A stretch of DNA of 64,000 nucleotides, taken from contig JBAOID010000016.1 of assembly GCA_037045435.1 (NCBI GenBank), positions 62,001 to 126,000 on the forward strand, read 5' to 3'. Of the stretch, positions 16,749 to 25,680 are shown in pieces. Every line of letters starts with the position of its first letter. Positions within the stretch are counted from its first letter, which is position 1. The notes below the pieces were generated by a model. The model did no database searches. It was not told the DNA's origin and was given only the letters and a program-made list of their open reading frames with translations. This DNA is from CBDUEF01 sp018063485 (GTDB lineage Bacteria; Pseudomonadota; Alphaproteobacteria; Rhodobacterales; Rhodobacteraceae). A program made the translations under genes and the position numbers.

Positions 16749-17579
16749 CTATCGGATCACCTGAGGACGCAAGCGAATTTTGCTGGCGATGTTTTGCGGC
16801 AAATAGCGGTTGAGATAGGTGTTGATGCGCCCAAAGACCCAGATCAGGCCAAGGGTCAGCAGCACAAAGTAAAAAGCGATGATCGGATAGGGGACGAAAG
16901 GGTTGAAGGTTTTATCGGCAAAGTAGTTGGCATAGTAAAGCGCGTCACCCATCTGACCAAAGGCCGGAAAGCCCGAGAAAAACACCAAGGTCGTGGATTG
17001 AAACAGAAAAATCGCCTCGTTGGTATAGCTGGGCCATGCCAGCCGCAGCATCGTTGGCCATTGGATACGACGAAACTTTTGCCAGCCGGTGATGCCAAAA
17101 GCCTCGGCCGCCTCAAGATCGCCCTTGGGGATTGCGCGCAGCGCGCCATAGAAGATCTCGGCAGAATAAGCGGCCGTGTTGAGAAACAGCACGATCAGCG
17201 CTCCGGCCCAGGCACGGGTAAGCCACGAGGTTTCTACCGTAAGGCCAAACAGGTTGATCCCCGTGCGCGGTAGCAGCACCAGCATTTCATAGGCCAGAAA
17301 GAACTGGATGAACAAAGGCGAGCCGCGAAACACAAACACAAACCAGTCGGCCGGCTTGCGCAGCCAGGGGTTATGGGCAATGCGGGCCAGTGCCAGCGCA
17401 TTGGCCAGCACAAAGCCAAATGCCAGCGCCACCACTCCAAAATAGATATTCCAGATCAGGCCAGAGCCGATCAAGGTGAACTGTTGACACAGGGTGAAAT
17501 CGGTGCGCGGCAATAGTTTCGCGCCGATCCCGATCGAGCGCAGGGCGTAATCGGTGAAGGTTTCCCAACAAGTGCTCAT
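16749..17579 (-). CDS. ABC transporter permease, polar amino acid/amine uptake (HisM-like)
   Basis: 276-residue inner-membrane protein with about five or six hydrophobic segments (IYFGVVALAFGFVLANALALA, FVFRGSPLFIQFFLAYEML, AGALIVLFLNTAAYSAEIFYGAL). The EAA-type loop that contacts the ATPase reads AIPKGDLEAAEAFGITGWQKFRRIQWP. Pairs with the permease at 17576, which it overlaps by 4 nt (ATGA). Part of the eight-gene amine operon, so its cargo is probably a cationic or amino-acid-like amine fed to the PuuA-type ligases. Confidence 0.88.
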   Translation of the reverse strand: MSTCWETFTDYALRSIGIGAKLLPRTDFTLCQQFTLIGSGLIWNIYFGVVALAFGFVLANALALARIAHNPWLRKPADWFVFVFRGSPLFIQFFLAYEMLVLLPRTGINLFGLTVETSWLTRAWAGALIVLFLNTAAYSAEIFYGALRAIPKGDLEAAEAFGITGWQKFRRIQWPTMLRLAWPSYTNEAIFLFQSTTLVFFSGFPAFGQMGDALYYANYFADKTFNPFVPYPIIAFYFVLLTLGLIWVFGRINTYLNRYLPQNIASKIRLRPQVIR

Positions 17580-18478
17580 GCCCCAGCCCTCCGCATGGCT
17601 TCACCTGCGTCGGTGGCCTGACCTTTGGAAAGCCGGTTGGCCAGGCGACCCAGAACCACTTCGGACACTTTGGTCATCAGCAGGTAAAAGATCAGCAGCC
17701 CGATGAAATAGTAAAGCCGCCAATCGGAATGAGGAAAATCATAGGCTTGGGTCTTGGTGCCGCCCAATTCGCGGGCATAATAAACGATATCCTTGATCCC
17801 CAGAAGGAACAGCAGCGGCGTCGCCTTGATCAGGATCATCCAAAGATTTGTCAGGCCCGGCAGCGCATAGGTCCACATCTGCGGAACCAGGATACGGCGA
17901 AACACCTGGCCGTGGCTCATGCCATAAGCCTCGGCGGTTTCAAGCTGGGCACGTGGCACCGCCTGCATCGCTCCGAACAGCACATTGGCCACGAAGGCAC
18001 CGAAGATGATGGCAAAAGTCAGAACCGCCAGGGCAAAGCCATAGGCCTGAAAAGCGAATGGCGAGGCGGTGGCAAGCGGCACCTTGGCAGCGGTGCAGAC
18101 ATGAAACTCAAGCCCGCGAAACACGGATTCACCGGTGTTTTCACAGACAAAACGGCTTTTGACGTATTCGATGCCCTGATCCAGCGCGATCACGAAGAAC
18201 ATGAAATAAACGATGTCGGGAACGCCGCGCACCATGGCTGTATAGAGTTTGCCAAACCAGCGCAGCGGCGCAAAGCGTGATCGCGCGGCCATCGCCCCGC
18301 CAAAGCCCAAAAGCATGGCGGAAGGGGCGGTGACTGCAAGCAAGAACAGCACGGTTCCAAACGACCAATAAAAATCGAGATGCTTACCCGATGTCAGGTA
18401 GCAGGTGAGCCAGGTAAGGCCCTCGATCGACTTGGGATCGGCGCAGGCTGCAAGCATGTCAAAGTCCACTGGAGGCAA
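17576..18478 (-). CDS. ABC transporter permease, polar amino acid/amine uptake (HisQ-like)
   Basis: 300 residues, inner membrane. Hydrophobic segments FYWSFGTVLFLLAVTAPSAML, PDIVYFMFFVIALDQGI, FALAVLTFAIIFGAFVANVLFG, and LYYFIGLLIFYLLMTKV at the end. EAA loop AVPRAQLETAEAYGMSHGQVFRRILVPQM. Cys residues around 130-150 (VCENTGESVF, FHVCTAAK) suggest a periplasmic loop longer than in HisQ. Preceded by a strong hairpin (18481-18510) that separates it from the solute-binding gene. Confidence 0.88.
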   Translation of the reverse strand: MPPVDFDMLAACADPKSIEGLTWLTCYLTSGKHLDFYWSFGTVLFLLAVTAPSAMLLGFGGAMAARSRFAPLRWFGKLYTAMVRGVPDIVYFMFFVIALDQGIEYVKSRFVCENTGESVFRGLEFHVCTAAKVPLATASPFAFQAYGFALAVLTFAIIFGAFVANVLFGAMQAVPRAQLETAEAYGMSHGQVFRRILVPQMWTYALPGLTNLWMILIKATPLLFLLGIKDIVYYARELGGTKTQAYDFPHSDWRLYYFIGLLIFYLLMTKVSEVVLGRLANRLSKGQATDAGEAMRRAGA

Positions 18479-18480
18479 GA

Positions 18481-18510
18481 GAAAAGCCCCCCGATCTGGA
18501 TCGGGGGGCT
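18481..18510 (-). terminator. Intercistronic terminator/attenuator after the solute-binding protein gene
   Basis: Twelve-base perfect stem, AGCCCCCCGATC and its complement with a 2-nt spacer, followed on the minus strand by TTTTC. It lies 7 nt past the stop of the binding-protein gene and 2 nt before the permease start, so part of the transcripts would stop here and the binding protein would be made in excess. Confidence 0.75.
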
Positions 18511-18517
18511 CGGCTGA

Positions 18518-19241
18518 TCAGAATTTGATGCCTTTTTCGCCGAAATACTTCTCAATAAGCGTATTGAGCGATCCATCCGCCTTCATTTCACCGATGGCTT
18601 TGTCCAGTTTGGCTTTCAACTCGGTGTCGGATTGGCGCAGGCCAAGACCAACGCCGCCACCGATCGCGATATCCTCACCCACGAACACCAGCGCGCCTTT
18701 GGATTCGTCGGCGAAGGGGATCAGGTAATCTTTGTCGGCAAACACGGCCGCAGCCTCGCCGTTGCGTACGGCAGCGACGGTTTCGTCAGGGGTCGGGAAT
18801 TCCAGCAAGGTTGCACCCGATTTCAGCCACATAGGCCGATTGAATGGTGCCGACCTGGGCAGAAACCACACCGGTTTTCACATCGGCATCCGCAGAAGCT
18901 GCGAGATAGGCCGAAGCGGCTGGCGGATAATAGTTTTCGGAAAAGGCGATGACCTTCTTGCGCTCGTCAGTGATCGACATGCCGGCGATGATCACGTCGT
19001 AATTGCCCGATTGCAGGTTCGGAATGATGCTGTCCCAGTCATTGGTGGTCCAGGTGCATTCCAACGCCGCAAGTTTGCAAAGGGCATCGCCCACTTCACG
19101 CTCGAACCCGGCGACCTGGCCCTGGTCATCGACGAAGTTGAAAGGAGGATAGGCACCTTCGGTGGCCAGACGGATGATATCAGCCGAGGCAAAGCCAGCA
19201 GTCAGGCCCAGAAGGGCGGTGGCAAGCAGTAGTTTTTTCAT
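18518..19241 (-). pseudogene. ABC transporter substrate-binding protein (HisJ/ArgT type), one-base frameshift
   Basis: Signal peptide KKLLLATALLGLTAGFASA then mature start DIIRLATEGAYPPFNFVDDQGQVAGFEREVGDALC, standard for SBP family 3 (periplasmic). GNYDVIIAGMSITDERKKVIAFSENYY follows. After AYVAE near 18822 the frame breaks; one frame over it continues SGATLLEFPTPDETVAAVRNGEAAAVFADKDYL to FGEKGIKF at 18518. Removing one base from an AAA run restores a 240-residue protein. The break is in a short homopolymer and both halves are well conserved, so a sequencing error is more likely than a dead gene. First-rank partner of permeases 16749/17576 and ATPase 19282. Confidence 0.85.
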
Positions 19242-19281
19242 AAGGATTCCCCTGTTGTTGACGTGGTGGTTTCTTTTTGGA

Positions 19282-20060
19282 CTAAGCCGTTGCGGAAAGA
19301 AAGCCGCGCAGGCGCTCGGTTTTCGGATTTCCGAAAAGCTCAGCAGGTGCGCCCTCTTCCTCGATCTTGCCCAGATGCAGGAAGATGACGTGATCAGATA
19401 CATCGGCGGCCAGTTTCATGTCATGGGTTACCAAAATCATGGTGCGGCCTTCATCGGCCAAAGCTTTGATAACCTTGACAACCTCCTGCTCCAGTTCTGG
19501 ATCAAGCGCCGAGGTGGGTTCATCAAACAGCAGCGCGCGTGGCTCCATGCACAAGGCGCGCGCGATGGCGGCGCGTTGTTGCTGGCCGCCCGAAAGCATG
19601 CGCGGGCCAGGCATCGGCCTTGTCACCAATGCCCACCTTTTCAAGGTAAAAGCGCGCCTTTTCCTCGACCTCTTTGGCATCGCGCTTCAGCACTGTGACG
19701 GGGGCTTCCATCACGTTTTGCAAGATTGTGAGATGCGACCACAGATTGAATTGCTGAAACACCATGGCAAGATTGGTGCGCATCCGGGTGACTTGCGCCC
19801 GATCCGCCGGGTGGCGGCCAAGGCCGTGGCCTTTCCAGCGCACCGGTTCGCCCTCGAACCTGATCTCGCCTTGCTGGCTGTCTTCCAGCAGGTTGCAGCA
19901 GCGCAACAACGTTGATTTTCCAGACCCCGACGAGCCGATCAGCGAGACAACTGCTCCGCGCGGGGCAATCAGATCGACGCCCTTTGAGAACCTCTAAAGC
20001 GCCATAGCTTTTGTGCAGGTCGTGGATTGCGATGACGGGTGTTTCAGCGAGTGAAGTCAC
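19282..20060 (-). pseudogene. ABC transporter ATP-binding protein (HisP/GlnQ type), two one-base frameshifts
   Basis: Reading starts at GTG 20060 (TSLAETPVIAIHDLHKSYGALEVLKG). An extra G near 19983 shifts the frame, which resumes with LRCCNLLEDSQQGEI, MRTNLAMVFQQFNLWSHLTILQNVMEAPV and KVGIGDKADAW. A second extra base in a CCC run near 19604-19608 precedes MLSGGQQQRAAIARALCMEPRALLFDEPTSALDPE, the signature motif and Walker B; VTHDMKLAADV holds the switch His. Length 779 equals 777 plus 2, so deleting both extra bases gives a complete 258-residue ATPase. First gene of the amine operon; 102 bp upstream to the next stop codon leave room for the promoter. Confidence 0.85.
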
Positions 20061-20142
20061 GAAGCTGCCTTGGCTTTAGGGTAGGTGATCAAATAGCGCG
20101 TAAAAACGACAGATTTGCAACGGCCATCTTGTCGCATATTGG

Positions 20143-20934
20143 CTAATCTTTTTGCAAGATGGTCAAGGAAATTGCGCGATTTGCGCGAATTCTGGAATTG
20201 GGACGGCAAGATAGTCGGCTAACGGGAGTTCGCAAAAGACCTTTCAGGTACAAAATATCTTTGTCAGCTTCTGACAGATCCGCGATGGCGCGGGCCGTAA
20301 CAGTAAAGAAGGTTTCAGCATCATTGCGCTTGGCGGTGATGAACGGCAAAGCCGGGGTGGGGGGATTGGTGCGGCCAATCACGCGCAAGTTGTCCGCCCA
20401 TTTGTCCCAGCGCGTGATCATCTGCCATGACAGCAGATCAAGCGCGGCAAAGTCAGCGCGATTCTCCACCACGGCAAGCGCGGAAAGTCGATGACCGCCA
20501 CTTTGCAGGCAGGGCGAGAGAGCCAGCCCCAGCGCGGCAAAATGGGTGGCGGGCGCGGCCCAGCCGGATTGGCTCATATCTTCATTATAGGCAAAGCGTG
20601 TGGCGGCAAATTCGGCCAGCGTCGTGCGGCGATCAGATTTACGGGCGATATAGACCGAGGCGTAATGGCCCGGCGGGCAGTCTGGCAAGCCGTAATCCGG
20701 GGTTCCGATCAGGGTTACATGATCATGCAGCCGGGCGCGCAACGGAAAACCGCAGGTTTGCGAGAACACCAGATCCGGCGCGGTCCAGGCCGGCCAATAG
20801 GCACCTTCACCGCGCGTCAGAGCCTCTGGGGCGGCAATGCCCTGCCCGCGCAATCCGTCGCGGATGCCAGCCCAAAGCCGATCATTCGCCGCCGACGTTT
20901 CCGCCCGCTCATACATCCCAAGCGAGGAAATCAT
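20143..20934 (-). CDS. PhnD-like phosphate/phosphonate-type substrate-binding protein, C-terminus shifted
   Basis: Periplasmic-binding fold of the PhnD/phosphite family without an obvious signal peptide (starts ISSLGMYERAETSAANDRLW). Typical blocks: DLVFSQTCGFPLR, YASVYIARK, RFAYNEDMSQSGWAAP, GHRLSALAVVENRADFAALDLLSWQ. The last 30 residues (RTPVSRLSCRPNS) are not family-like; the neighbouring frame reads ELPLADYLAVPIPEFAQIAQFP and stops at 20163. One extra base in the run at 20234-20237 explains this, so the true end is probably 20163. No phn permease or ATPase is nearby. ATG overlaps the TerB-like stop (ATGA), suggesting a cytoplasmic or stand-alone ligand sensor rather than a transporter part. 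Confidence 0.8.
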   Translation of the reverse strand: MISSLGMYERAETSAANDRLWAGIRDGLRGQGIAAPEALTRGEGAYWPAWTAPDLVFSQTCGFPLRARLHDHVTLIGTPDYGLPDCPPGHYASVYIARKSDRRTTLAEFAATRFAYNEDMSQSGWAAPATHFAALGLALSPCLQSGGHRLSALAVVENRADFAALDLLSWQMITRWDKWADNLRVIGRTNPPTPALPFITAKRNDAETFFTVTARAIADLSEADKDILYLKGLLRTPVSRLSCRPNSRIRANRAISLTILQKD

Positions 20935-21368
20935 TCCTTTTCAGCCCTTTGCCGGGCAATCCCAGAATCGACATCTGACACGCCCAGCAAGTTGGCAACA
21001 AGGCGCAGCATCTGATCCTCATCGGCATTGCGCTGGCCATCGGCAAGGGCCACCGACCACAGCGCCTGCAACAGATCAATGCGATGATCAAGCGGCACCG
21101 CGTCTTTCAGCGCCTTGGTGAAGCGGATAGTGTCGGGGGCTTGCAATTCCAGCGTTTCGGCCCGCTCACGCAGGGCGGCGGCTTCGGCGGCGGTCAGTCC
21201 GTGGCGCTGCATCAACACGCGGTCGATGCGCTCCACTTCTTCGGCAGAATACAGCCTGTCGGTGCGGGCCAGACGCACCAGCAGTGCCGCCAGCGCAAGG
21301 CGGGCGTCAGGATCGGGCAAAGGTTTGGGGGCGGGGGCCAGAAGGCCGCGAAGCAGGTCTGCGAACAT
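20931..21368 (-). CDS. TerB-family (tellurite resistance-like) protein
   Basis: 145 residues, all helical. DARLALAALLVRLARTDRLYSAEEVERIDRVLMQRHGL and HRIDLLQALWSVALADGQRNADEDQMLRLVANLLGVSD form the two helical halves of the TerB domain, with acidic residues that in TerB bind metal. Cytoplasmic; role in general stress is unclear in Rhodobacteraceae, where it is common without other ter genes. Second gene of an apparent rlmJ-terB-phnD-like operon, 47 nt from rlmJ. Confidence 0.8.
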   Translation of the reverse strand: MFADLLRGLLAPAPKPLPDPDARLALAALLVRLARTDRLYSAEEVERIDRVLMQRHGLTAAEAAALRERAETLELQAPDTIRFTKALKDAVPLDHRIDLLQALWSVALADGQRNADEDQMLRLVANLLGVSDVDSGIARQRAEKE

Positions 21369-21415
21369 GGTGGCAAACTACAGGCGCGTGCGGGACTTGC
21401 CAAGGGTGCGCGATG

Positions 21416-22201
21416 TCAGGTCTTGGTGAGTTTCTTGAACAGCGCCGCGATGCGCCCGGCCTCGTCTTCCATCCCGTAGGGGGGATTGAGGATGAACATG
21501 CCCGAGCCCTGCATCCGGTGCCCCTCACGGATCGGGGGGAACCGGACCTCGCTGCGCAGAGCCTCGGGGAATTGGGCGGCAAGCGTTGCCAACATCGTGG
21601 TATGGGAGCCAGCGGTCAGGATCGGATACCAAAGGGCGATGATGCCCACGTTCCATTTGCGCGCGATATTGCTCAGGTGCCTGGGGATGGCGTCGTAATC
21701 GTCTTTCACCTCATAGGAGGGATCAATCAGCATCAGCCCCCGGCGCGGGGTGGGCGGTGTGAGGGCGAGGGCCGTCTCAAAGCCGTCGCGCTGGTAGATA
21801 TGGGTGTCCCAAGGGTTCAGGGCGTGGCGCAGGTGCTGGTGTTCGGCTGGGTGCAACTCGGCCAGATGGATGCTGTCCTGATCGCGCAGCGAAAGGGCGG
21901 CGATCAGCGGCGAGCCGGGATAGGCCATCGGACCATAGCTCGCGCGAACCTCGTTCAGGCGGTTGAGATAGGGGTGGTTCTTGGGAAAGAACGGCTCGGC
22001 CAGCGCGATGCCCGCCGCCGCCTCGCCGGTTTTGATCGCCTCATCCGCCCCCAGATCATAGATCCCGCGCCCGGCATGGGTTTCGATATAGCTGAGCGGT
22101 TTGTCTTTGAGGATCAGGTAATCAAGCGTCCAGGCAAGCAAGGCGTGCTTGTGAACATCGGCCAGATTTCCGGCGTGAAAGTGGTGTTGATAGGACAGCA
22201 T
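21416..22201 (-). CDS. rlmJ: 23S rRNA (adenine-2030-N6)-methyltransferase
   Basis: 261 residues. Starts MLSYQHHFHAGNLADVHKHALLAWTL, the hallmark of RlmJ (formerly DUF519/ComJ). SAM-binding region YIETHAGRGIYDL near residue 40 and catalytic motif LIDPSYEVKDDY (DPPY-like) near residue 160. Methylates A2030 of 23S rRNA with SAM. The start is fixed by the conserved N-terminus. Confidence 0.93.
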   Translation of the reverse strand: MLSYQHHFHAGNLADVHKHALLAWTLDYLILKDKPLSYIETHAGRGIYDLGADEAIKTGEAAAGIALAEPFFPKNHPYLNRLNEVRASYGPMAYPGSPLIAALSLRDQDSIHLAELHPAEHQHLRHALNPWDTHIYQRDGFETALALTPPTPRRGLMLIDPSYEVKDDYDAIPRHLSNIARKWNVGIIALWYPILTAGSHTTMLATLAAQFPEALRSEVRFPPIREGHRMQGSGMFILNPPYGMEDEAGRIAALFKKLTKT

Positions 22202-22365
22202 TTTGGGAGGGTATCAGGCGGCGCTGGGGTGGTCTAGGGGGCGGTGCGGGACAAATTTGGAGATAAGAATTCTCAAGGGGTTAAGGTGGGGGTTTTAAGA
22301 GGTGTTGAGGATTGGGGTTTGGGAGGCGGGGTTGGGTAAACCCCGAACTTCGGGGTGGGGAGCGT

Positions 22366-22475
22366 GTAGGGTGGGACTTAGCGCAACGATGCGAGTTGTG
22401 GGTTGGAAATCCAGCCTACAGTTGGAGTGGTGAGTGGGACGTGTGGTCCGGCGGTGCGCAATAATGCGCACCCTA
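22366..22475. repeat. Intergenic repeat module with GTAGGG ends
   Basis: Begins GTAGGGTGGGACTTAGCGCA and ends with the inverted form GTGCGCAATAATGCGCACCCTAC: a 7-bp arm GTGCGCA, spacer ATAA, TGCGCAC. Such GTAGGGTGCGCA units are widespread in intergenic spacers of Rhodobacteraceae and other bacteria. The right end supplies the TAG stop of the hypothetical gene at 22473. The rest of 22202-22472 holds no gene that I can see. Confidence 0.6.
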
Positions 22476-23022
22476 CGCTGGCCAATTCGTTCGCGCCAGT
22501 TCCACATCAATGCGCTCGCGCAAATCAATAACCAATCGGAGCGTCTGATCGCATATGTCGAGGGTCGTTTCGATCTCAGTCGGATCGATTTGCATCGATT
22601 CCGATTCAGACTGGAAGTTCCCATCGACGGGAAAAAAAATTGACTCGCAATAAGCCGGTTGTGCGGTCAAGGAAAAATGCGCCGTGTGTCGCAAGATGCC
22701 GATGGTTCTTATTGTTTTCGATATAACCGCAAACCGCCAAGAGTTCTTCCCTAAGGCCGTCGGGTAGCGATTTTGCAGAATCTTTAAGTCGTTTTAAGAG
22801 ACGCGAAATTGCCAGCTTGCGGAAAGCGGGGAGCGACTGTTCGTTTTTATTGGGCCTCGTCACATTCGTAGGCGATTGGGAGGTCAGCGAAGGTTCACGC
22901 TTCGGCTCAACTTTAGTAAGAACGATAGCAAGTTCCAACTCAATATAGGCGCACGTCTGTAGGTATGCTCCCAAATTGGTGAGAAAATCGTTTGGCAAAT
23001 TTGTTTTGATTAGCGAAGCCAA
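22473..23022 (-). pseudogene. Hypothetical protein with frameshift at a T8 run
   Basis: Not recognised. Starts MASLIKTNLPNDFLTNLGAYLQTCAYIELELAIVL 3 nt after the pyrG stop. Two parts: residues 1-130 in one frame up to GLLRVNFF, then after a run of eight T (plus-strand A at about 22630-22637) the next frame gives PVDGNFQSESES, IDPTEIETTLDICDQTLRLVIDLRERIDVEL, ending in TAG at 22473. Length 550 equals 549 plus one base, so a single extra T is enough; the corrected protein has about 182 residues, mostly helical. AT-richer than its neighbours, which suggests transfer. It could equally be a truncated 138-residue protein if the T8 is real. Confidence 0.5.
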
Positions 23023-23025
23023 TGC

Positions 23026-24669
23026 CTAAACCAACCGCTCCACTTCCTTCGCCGCCCGCACGAAATCCGCGAACAGCGGATGTGGCGCAAAGGGTTTGCT
23101 CTTCAATTCCGGGTGGAACTGCACCCCGATAAACCACGGGTGGTCTTTGATCTCGACGATCTCGGGGAGGCGGCCGTCGGGGCTGATGCCGGAGAAGATC
23201 AGGCCGTTGGCCTCAAGTTGCTTGCGATAGGCCATGTCGACCTCGTAGCGGTGGCGGTGGCGTTCTTCGATGGTGGTGGTGCCGTAAATCTCGGCCACGC
23301 GTGAGCCGGGGGTCAGGGTGGCGGTGTAGGCACCCAGCCGCATGGTGCCGCCCTTGTCATCGCCAGGTTTGCGGGCGACGACGTGGTTGCCCTGGACCCA
23401 TTCTTTCAGGTGGTAAATCACCGGGGTAAAGCGTTTGGCGCCGGCCTCGTGGTCAAATTCCTCTGATCCTGCGTTGGTCACGCCCGCCAGATTTCGGGCG
23501 GTCTCGATCACCGCCATTTGCATTCCCAAGCAGATGCCCAGATAGGGCACTTTGCGGGTGCGGGCGAACTCAACCGCCTTGATCTTGCCCTCGGTTCCGC
23601 GCTCGCCAAAGCCGCCGGGGACAAGGATGGCGTGGAACGGTTGCAGATGCGGGGCCGGGTCTTCGCGCTCAAACAGTTCCGCATCGACCCATTCGACGCG
23701 CACGCGGGTGCGGTTGGCCATGCCGCCATGGGTCAGCGCTTCGGCGATGGATTTGTAGGCATCACCAAGCTGGGTGTATTTGCCGACGATGGCGACGCGG
23801 ACCTCGCCCTCGGCATGGGTGAGGCGGTCCATCACGTCTTCCCAACGGGCAAGGTTGGGTTTGGGCGCGGGCTGGATGTTGAAGGCATCGAGCACGGCCT
23901 GATCGAGGCCCGCACGGTGGTAGGCCAGCGGGGCCTCGTAGATGGTTTTCAGATCATAGGCCGGGATGACATGCTCGACACGAACATTGCAGAAAAGCGC
24001 GATTTTCTCGCGTTCCTTCTCGGGGATCGGGTGTTCCGAGCGGCAGACGAGAACATCAGGGGCAAGGCCGATGGATTGCAGTTCCTTGACCGAGTGCTGC
24101 GTGGGTTTGGTTTTGAGTTCACCCGATGCGGCAAGGTAGGGCAGCAGCGTCAGGTGCATCAGAATGGATTGGCCGCGCGGGCGCTCATGGATGAATTGGC
24201 GGATGGCCTCGAAGAAGGGCAGGCCCTCGATATCGCCGACGGTGCCGCCGATTTCACACAGCATGAAATCGACCTCATCGGCGCCGATTTTCAGAAAGTC
24301 TTTGATTTCGTTGGTAACGTGCGGGATGACTTGGATGGTCTTGCCAAGGTAATCGCCGCGACGCTCCTTTTCCAATACGTTGGAATAGATGCGGCCCGAG
24401 GAAATGGAGTTGGTCTGGCGTGCCGAGACGCCGGTGAAACGCTCGTAATGGCCAAGGTCGAGGTCGGTTTCGGCACCGTCATCGGTGACGAACACCTCGC
24501 CATGCTCAAAGGGCGACATCGTGCCGGGATCGACGTTGAGGTAGGGGTCGAGTTTGCGCAGGCGGACCGTGTAGCCCCGCGCCTGCAACAGGGCGCCCAG
24601 GGCGGCGGAGGCGAGGCCTTTGCCAAGCGAAGACACCACGCCGCCGGTGATGAAAATATAGCGTGCCAT
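23026..24669 (-). CDS. pyrG: CTP synthase
   Basis: 547 residues. Makes CTP from UTP, ATP and glutamine. N-terminal synthetase domain starts ARYIFITGGVVSSLGKGLASAALGALLQ with the ATP loop, SPFEHGEVFVTDDGAETDLDLGHYERF near residue 55 and EIGGTVGDIE near 140. C-terminal class I amidotransferase has the nucleophile in LGICLGMQMAV near residue 380 and FHPELKSKP near 515. Downstream of secG on the same strand (149 nt gap). Confidence 0.97.
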   Translation of the reverse strand: MARYIFITGGVVSSLGKGLASAALGALLQARGYTVRLRKLDPYLNVDPGTMSPFEHGEVFVTDDGAETDLDLGHYERFTGVSARQTNSISSGRIYSNVLEKERRGDYLGKTIQVIPHVTNEIKDFLKIGADEVDFMLCEIGGTVGDIEGLPFFEAIRQFIHERPRGQSILMHLTLLPYLAASGELKTKPTQHSVKELQSIGLAPDVLVCRSEHPIPEKEREKIALFCNVRVEHVIPAYDLKTIYEAPLAYHRAGLDQAVLDAFNIQPAPKPNLARWEDVMDRLTHAEGEVRVAIVGKYTQLGDAYKSIAEALTHGGMANRTRVRVEWVDAELFEREDPAPHLQPFHAILVPGGFGERGTEGKIKAVEFARTRKVPYLGICLGMQMAVIETARNLAGVTNAGSEEFDHEAGAKRFTPVIYHLKEWVQGNHVVARKPGDDKGGTMRLGAYTATLTPGSRVAEIYGTTTIEERHRHRYEVDMAYRKQLEANGLIFSGISPDGRLPEIVEIKDHPWFIGVQFHPELKSKPFAPHPLFADFVRAAKEVERLV

Positions 24670-24818
24670 GGGGACTCCCGTGCTTGGTTAAGGACTGGTG
24701 ATTCGCATCAAAGGAATTGCAGCATCACGGGAGTTGAGGAATAGCGAAGAAAATGCGGTTCCGCAACCCGACCGCTAGATGCTGTCGGTGAATTCGGGAT
24801 TGGATCAAAGCCTAGTGG

Positions 24819-25226
24819 TCAGTTGGCGGGGGCTACCGGTGCGCTGCCATCTGCAGGTGCTGCGGGCACGGCGGCTGCCGGGGGCGTTGCAGGTGCGTCT
24901 GTCGGCGCAGGCGGCAACAACTCAGAGCCTTTTGGCATGGCCGGGGCTTCGGGAGCCGGGGCCTTTACCGTGCCGCCGAACTGGTCGATCACCGAGGCGC
25001 GCGATGAGTCGCTGGCCGCAAGGATCGTCAGCGTGATAGAGGTGGCAATGAAGCAGGCGGCGAAAATCCACGTCAGCTTCCCAAGTGCCGTAGCCGCTGC
25101 GCGGCCCGAAATCGCACCACCGCCGCCGCCCATCCCCAAGCCGCCGCCTTCCGACCGTTGCAGCAGCACCACGCCGATCAACAGCAGGGCAAGGATCAAG
25201 TGGATGGTAAGGACGATATTTTCCAT
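24819..25226 (-). CDS. secG: Preprotein translocase subunit SecG
   Basis: 135 residues. Two membrane segments (ENIVLTIHLILALLLIGVVLLQ and TWIFAACFIATSITLTILA) with the conserved loop RSEGGGLGMGGGGGAISGR between them. A long Ala/Pro-rich tail follows (residues 85-135), common in alphaproteobacterial SecG. Accessory subunit of the SecYEG channel in the inner membrane. Start fixed by the first helix. Confidence 0.93.
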   Translation of the reverse strand: MENIVLTIHLILALLLIGVVLLQRSEGGGLGMGGGGGAISGRAAATALGKLTWIFAACFIATSITLTILAASDSSRASVIDQFGGTVKAPAPEAPAMPKGSELLPPAPTDAPATPPAAAVPAAPADGSAPVAPAN

Positions 25227-25680
25227 ACGAGGCGCGCTTTCTTGGCTGACGCGCCTATCTAGGCGGATGCTGGCAAGGGCGCAAGCCCCAAGGGTGGCGA
25301 GTTGACAGGGTTGGTATTGGTGAGCCGATCAAGCATGGCGATGTGGTGTCGCGGAACTTTTGTCGCGGCGATGTGGGGGCTGCGATAAGTGACTCGAATG
25401 GTTTTTGAACGAGGGCTGGTGCGATTGCGGATTTGGGGATCGACGACACGATTGGCTTGGGCGAGCCTGTGCAATTCGCCAACCTGGTGATGGATCATCC
25501 ACATGTCGGCGATAAAGTCCTGGCCAAGCTGCGGGTCAGGTGTTCGGCGTTCAAGGGTGAATTGATGCTTTGCTCCGGAAAACCTGCCGCAATCCCGTCC
25601 CCTTGCTCTTGAATTCAGAGCGAGATATCCGCAAAATTCAACAGATAGAATGTATTAGGTGTCTCTTTTGATGCAATCCC
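25227..25680. other. Intergenic stretch without a supported gene
   Basis: 454 bp between secG and the SDR gene. Short open frames exist on both strands, but none has a ribosome site or family-like sequence. The plus-strand phrase GEPVQFANLVMDHPHVGDKVLA at about 25459-25525 looks protein-like and may be a scrap of a lost gene, but I cannot name it. No tRNA, hairpin terminator or repeat recognised. Confidence 0.4.

Noticed and set aside
15834..17273. Plus-strand open frame of 479 codons opposite the second glutamine synthetase and a permease
   Set aside because: Antisense shadow crossing two genes and their spacer; no motif.
18518..20060. Programmed ribosomal frameshifting in the ABC genes
   Set aside because: The shift sites (AAA, GGG, CCC) lack slippery heptamers and downstream structures, and related ABC genes are not frameshifted.
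25255..25504. Overlapping short open frames after secG
   Set aside because: Both frames in the same place have random composition and no ribosome site.
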